Made by a program: the position numbers and the translations under genes
Shown here: positions 5,828-6,746 of the stretch, piece after piece
How the letters are laid out: each line of letters starts with the position of its first letter
Numbering within the stretch: the stretch's first letter is position 1
Origin: Bacillota bacterium
GTDB taxonomy: Bacteria > Bacillota > Clostridia > Christensenellales > Aristaeellaceae
Assembly: GCA_023443705.1 (NCBI GenBank)
Contig: JAEZTD010000256.1
Span: forward strand, 1 to 6,746
DNA: 6,746 nt
Reading direction: 5' to 3'
Notes under the pieces: model-generated
The model's input: the letters and a program-made list of their open reading frames with translations, nothing else
Told to the model about the DNA's origin: nothing
Database searches by the model: none

Positions 5828-5836
5828 TGGTATGCT
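5828..5836 (+). promoter_or_regulatory. Possible extended -10 promoter element for the XRE regulator
   Basis: TGG followed by TATGCT (5831-5836) fits an extended -10 element, but no good -35 box lies at 16-18 bp. A short dyad, GGTA-TGC-TACC (5829-5839), lies on the same bases. If used, transcription would begin near 5843, inside the Shine-Dalgarno region, which leaves almost no leader and makes this site doubtful. Confidence 0.25.
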
Positions 5837-5857
5837 ACCGCCGAGGAGGGATGGAAC

Positions 5858-6529
5858 ATGAAAATTGATCAAAGGCTTTCGCAGCTCCGGCGCAGCCGCG
5901 CGCTGTCGCAGGAGGCGCTGGCGGACGCGCTGGGTGTATCCCGGCAGGCGGTAGGCAAGTGGGAGAGCGGCCAAGCGGTTCCGGAAATCGGAAAACTCGT
6001 AGAAATCTGCGACTTCTTCGCCGTGACGCTGGACACCCTCGTCCGTGATGCGCCCTGCGCGAAGGGCATCGCGCCCGCCGCTGGCCTGGCGCGAGCGGCG
6101 CTCGTCCCGTTCCTGATCCGTGCCAAGCGGGCCTGTTACGCCGGCCACGGCGGCGAACAGGCGCCCACGCGGCCTGAATCCCACGACCTCGCCTACGCCG
6201 AGGGTGACTTGTTCTACCACGACACTTACCTGGGCGGCGAGAAGTTTGCCGGCGAGGAGGCGCTGTGGCATGGCGGCAGGCCGGTTTGGAGCATGAATTA
6301 CGCGGGCAGAACCCTCGCCCCAGGCTTCAGCGGAGATTTTCTGAAAGAAGCCCTCGCCGCTGTGCCGGAGGATCGCCCATTCCGGGGCCCAGCGCTCTAC
6401 GCGCGGGGCGCGTCCAGCTACCATTGCCTTGTAAACGGCGAATTCGATTGGTTCGAAGGCTATGAAGAAATCTTCTCGGAAGGCGACAAGGTGTTTGAGT
6501 GCCGCTTCCACGGCGGCGCGATTCTGTAG
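5858..6529 (+). CDS. XRE-family transcriptional regulator with C-terminal DUF5680-like domain
   Basis: This is a 223-residue cytosolic DNA-binding protein. Residues 5-60 are a Cro/C1-type helix-turn-helix: LRRSRALSQEALADALGVSR then QAVGKWESGQAVPEIGKLVEI, with the usual SQEALA and SRQAVGKWE helices. A linker leads to a C-terminal domain of about 140 residues resembling DUF5680. Its marks are DLFYHDTYLGGEKFAGEE, a VWSMNYAG strand, FSGDFLKEAL, and the final WFEGYEEI / VFECRFHGG. Such a domain may sense a ligand or protein partner, but its role is not established. The start ATG at 5858 follows GAGGAGGG (5843-5850) with 7-nt spacing; an overlapping ATG at 5851 is out of frame. The longer open frame upstream is not used. 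The gene stands between the enzyme run and the sirtuin gene and may control one or both, or itself. Confidence 0.9.
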   Translation: MKIDQRLSQLRRSRALSQEALADALGVSRQAVGKWESGQAVPEIGKLVEICDFFAVTLDTLVRDAPCAKGIAPAAGLARAALVPFLIRAKRACYAGHGGEQAPTRPESHDLAYAEGDLFYHDTYLGGEKFAGEEALWHGGRPVWSMNYAGRTLAPGFSGDFLKEALAAVPEDRPFRGPALYARGASSYHCLVNGEFDWFEGYEEIFSEGDKVFECRFHGGAIL

Positions 6530-6554
6530 CGGTGCGTTCAAACCGTCCGCCGTG

Positions 6555-6577
6555 TGTTATAATGAATCCGGGATTCA
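6555..6577 (+). promoter_or_regulatory. Extended -10 promoter with 7-bp dyad ahead of the sirtuin gene
   Basis: TGT followed by a consensus TATAAT (6558-6563) makes a strong extended -10 element. The -35 region is poor; TTCAAA at 6537-6542 is only 15 bp away. The last base of the -10 begins a perfect dyad, TGAATCC (6563-6569), G, GGATTCA (6571-6577), which would cover the start site near 6570. This is good placement for an operator. Confidence 0.65.
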
Positions 6578-6602
6578 CCTTAAAAGGCCGGAGGCGGGCG
6601 GC

Positions 6603-6746
6603 ATGGATCAGGCTTTACTCCTCAGGGACTATATCGAGTCATCGGAAAGCGCGGTCTTCTTCGGCGGCGCGGGGGTATCCACGGAGAGCGGCATCCCCGA
6701 TTTTCGCAGTGCGGACGGCCTGTACAGCCAGAAGTACGCGTACCCG
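6603..6746 (+). CDS. Sirtuin (NAD-dependent protein deacylase), N-terminal 48 residues
   Basis: The start of a Sir2-family enzyme, which removes acetyl or other acyl groups from lysine using NAD+ and yields nicotinamide and O-acyl-ADP-ribose. After a short helix, residues 18-36 read VFFGGAGVSTESGIPDFRS, the NAD-binding GAGxSxxSGIPDFR signature, and continue with ADGLYSQKY, which I recall from Firmicutes sirtuins. The start ATG at 6603 follows GGAGG (6590-6594) with 8-nt spacing. The gene is cut by the window end, so the catalytic histidine and any zinc cysteines are not visible. It has its own promoter and follows the XRE gene in the same direction after 73 nt. Confidence 0.95.
   Translation, partial: MDQALLLRDYIESSESAVFFGGAGVSTESGIPDFRSADGLYSQKYAYP

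Noticed and set aside
5456..6541. 361-codon open frame on the minus strand
   Set aside because: It is antisense to the flavoprotein and XRE-DUF5680 genes, which have clear motifs; its own product looks random.

Overview
The window is 6.7 kb of GC-rich bacterial DNA with purine-rich Shine-Dalgarno sites ahead of most starts. Several proteins look Firmicutes-like: a YjhB-type NUDIX enzyme with its N-terminal helical domain, an XRE regulator fused to a DUF5680-like domain, and a sirtuin with a GGAGVSTESGIPDFR-type motif. I therefore infer a high-GC anaerobic Clostridia lineage. There is no rRNA or other marker gene here, so this is a guess. I saw no tRNA, rRNA, CRISPR array, IS element or phage gene.

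Layout. (1) Positions 2-304 hold the 3' end of a transketolase gene, followed by a clear intrinsic terminator (323-361). (2) Positions 403-1134, on the minus strand and convergent with transketolase, encode a 243-residue exported protein of unknown function. (3) Positions 1135-1762 contain no convincing intact gene. They hold a stretch that looks weakly coding, a terminator-like hairpin with a T-run, and then a good sigma-A promoter (1612-1640) with a dyad directly after its -10 box. (4) Positions 1763-5717 are a compact plus-strand gene run: a VOC/glyoxalase-fold gene broken by a 1-nt frameshift, a PhzF/YddE-family isomerase, a NUDIX hydrolase, a GNAT acetyltransferase, an alpha/alpha-toroid (squalene-cyclase/prenyltransferase-like) protein, and a flavodoxin-fold FMN reductase with an iron-sulfur-flavoprotein-type cysteine cluster. 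The last two overlap by four bases (GTGA). (5) Positions 5718-5857 contain a strong inverted repeat and a weak promoter, leading into an XRE-DUF5680 regulator (5858-6529). (6) An extended -10 promoter with a perfect 7-bp dyad at its start site precedes a sirtuin gene (6603 onward) that runs off the window.

How the genes may work together. The run from 1763 to 5717 is probably one transcription unit, because gaps are 42 nt or less and no terminator is visible inside it. Its products are small soluble enzymes that modify or detoxify small molecules. They do not spell out a known pathway, and this could be an accessory collection rather than a dedicated system. The tightest functional hint is the translational coupling of the toroid protein with the Fe-S flavoprotein. 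Each of the three plus-strand promoters I can place lies next to or on a dyad, so these units may be regulated by separate repressors or activators, one of which could be the XRE protein encoded here.
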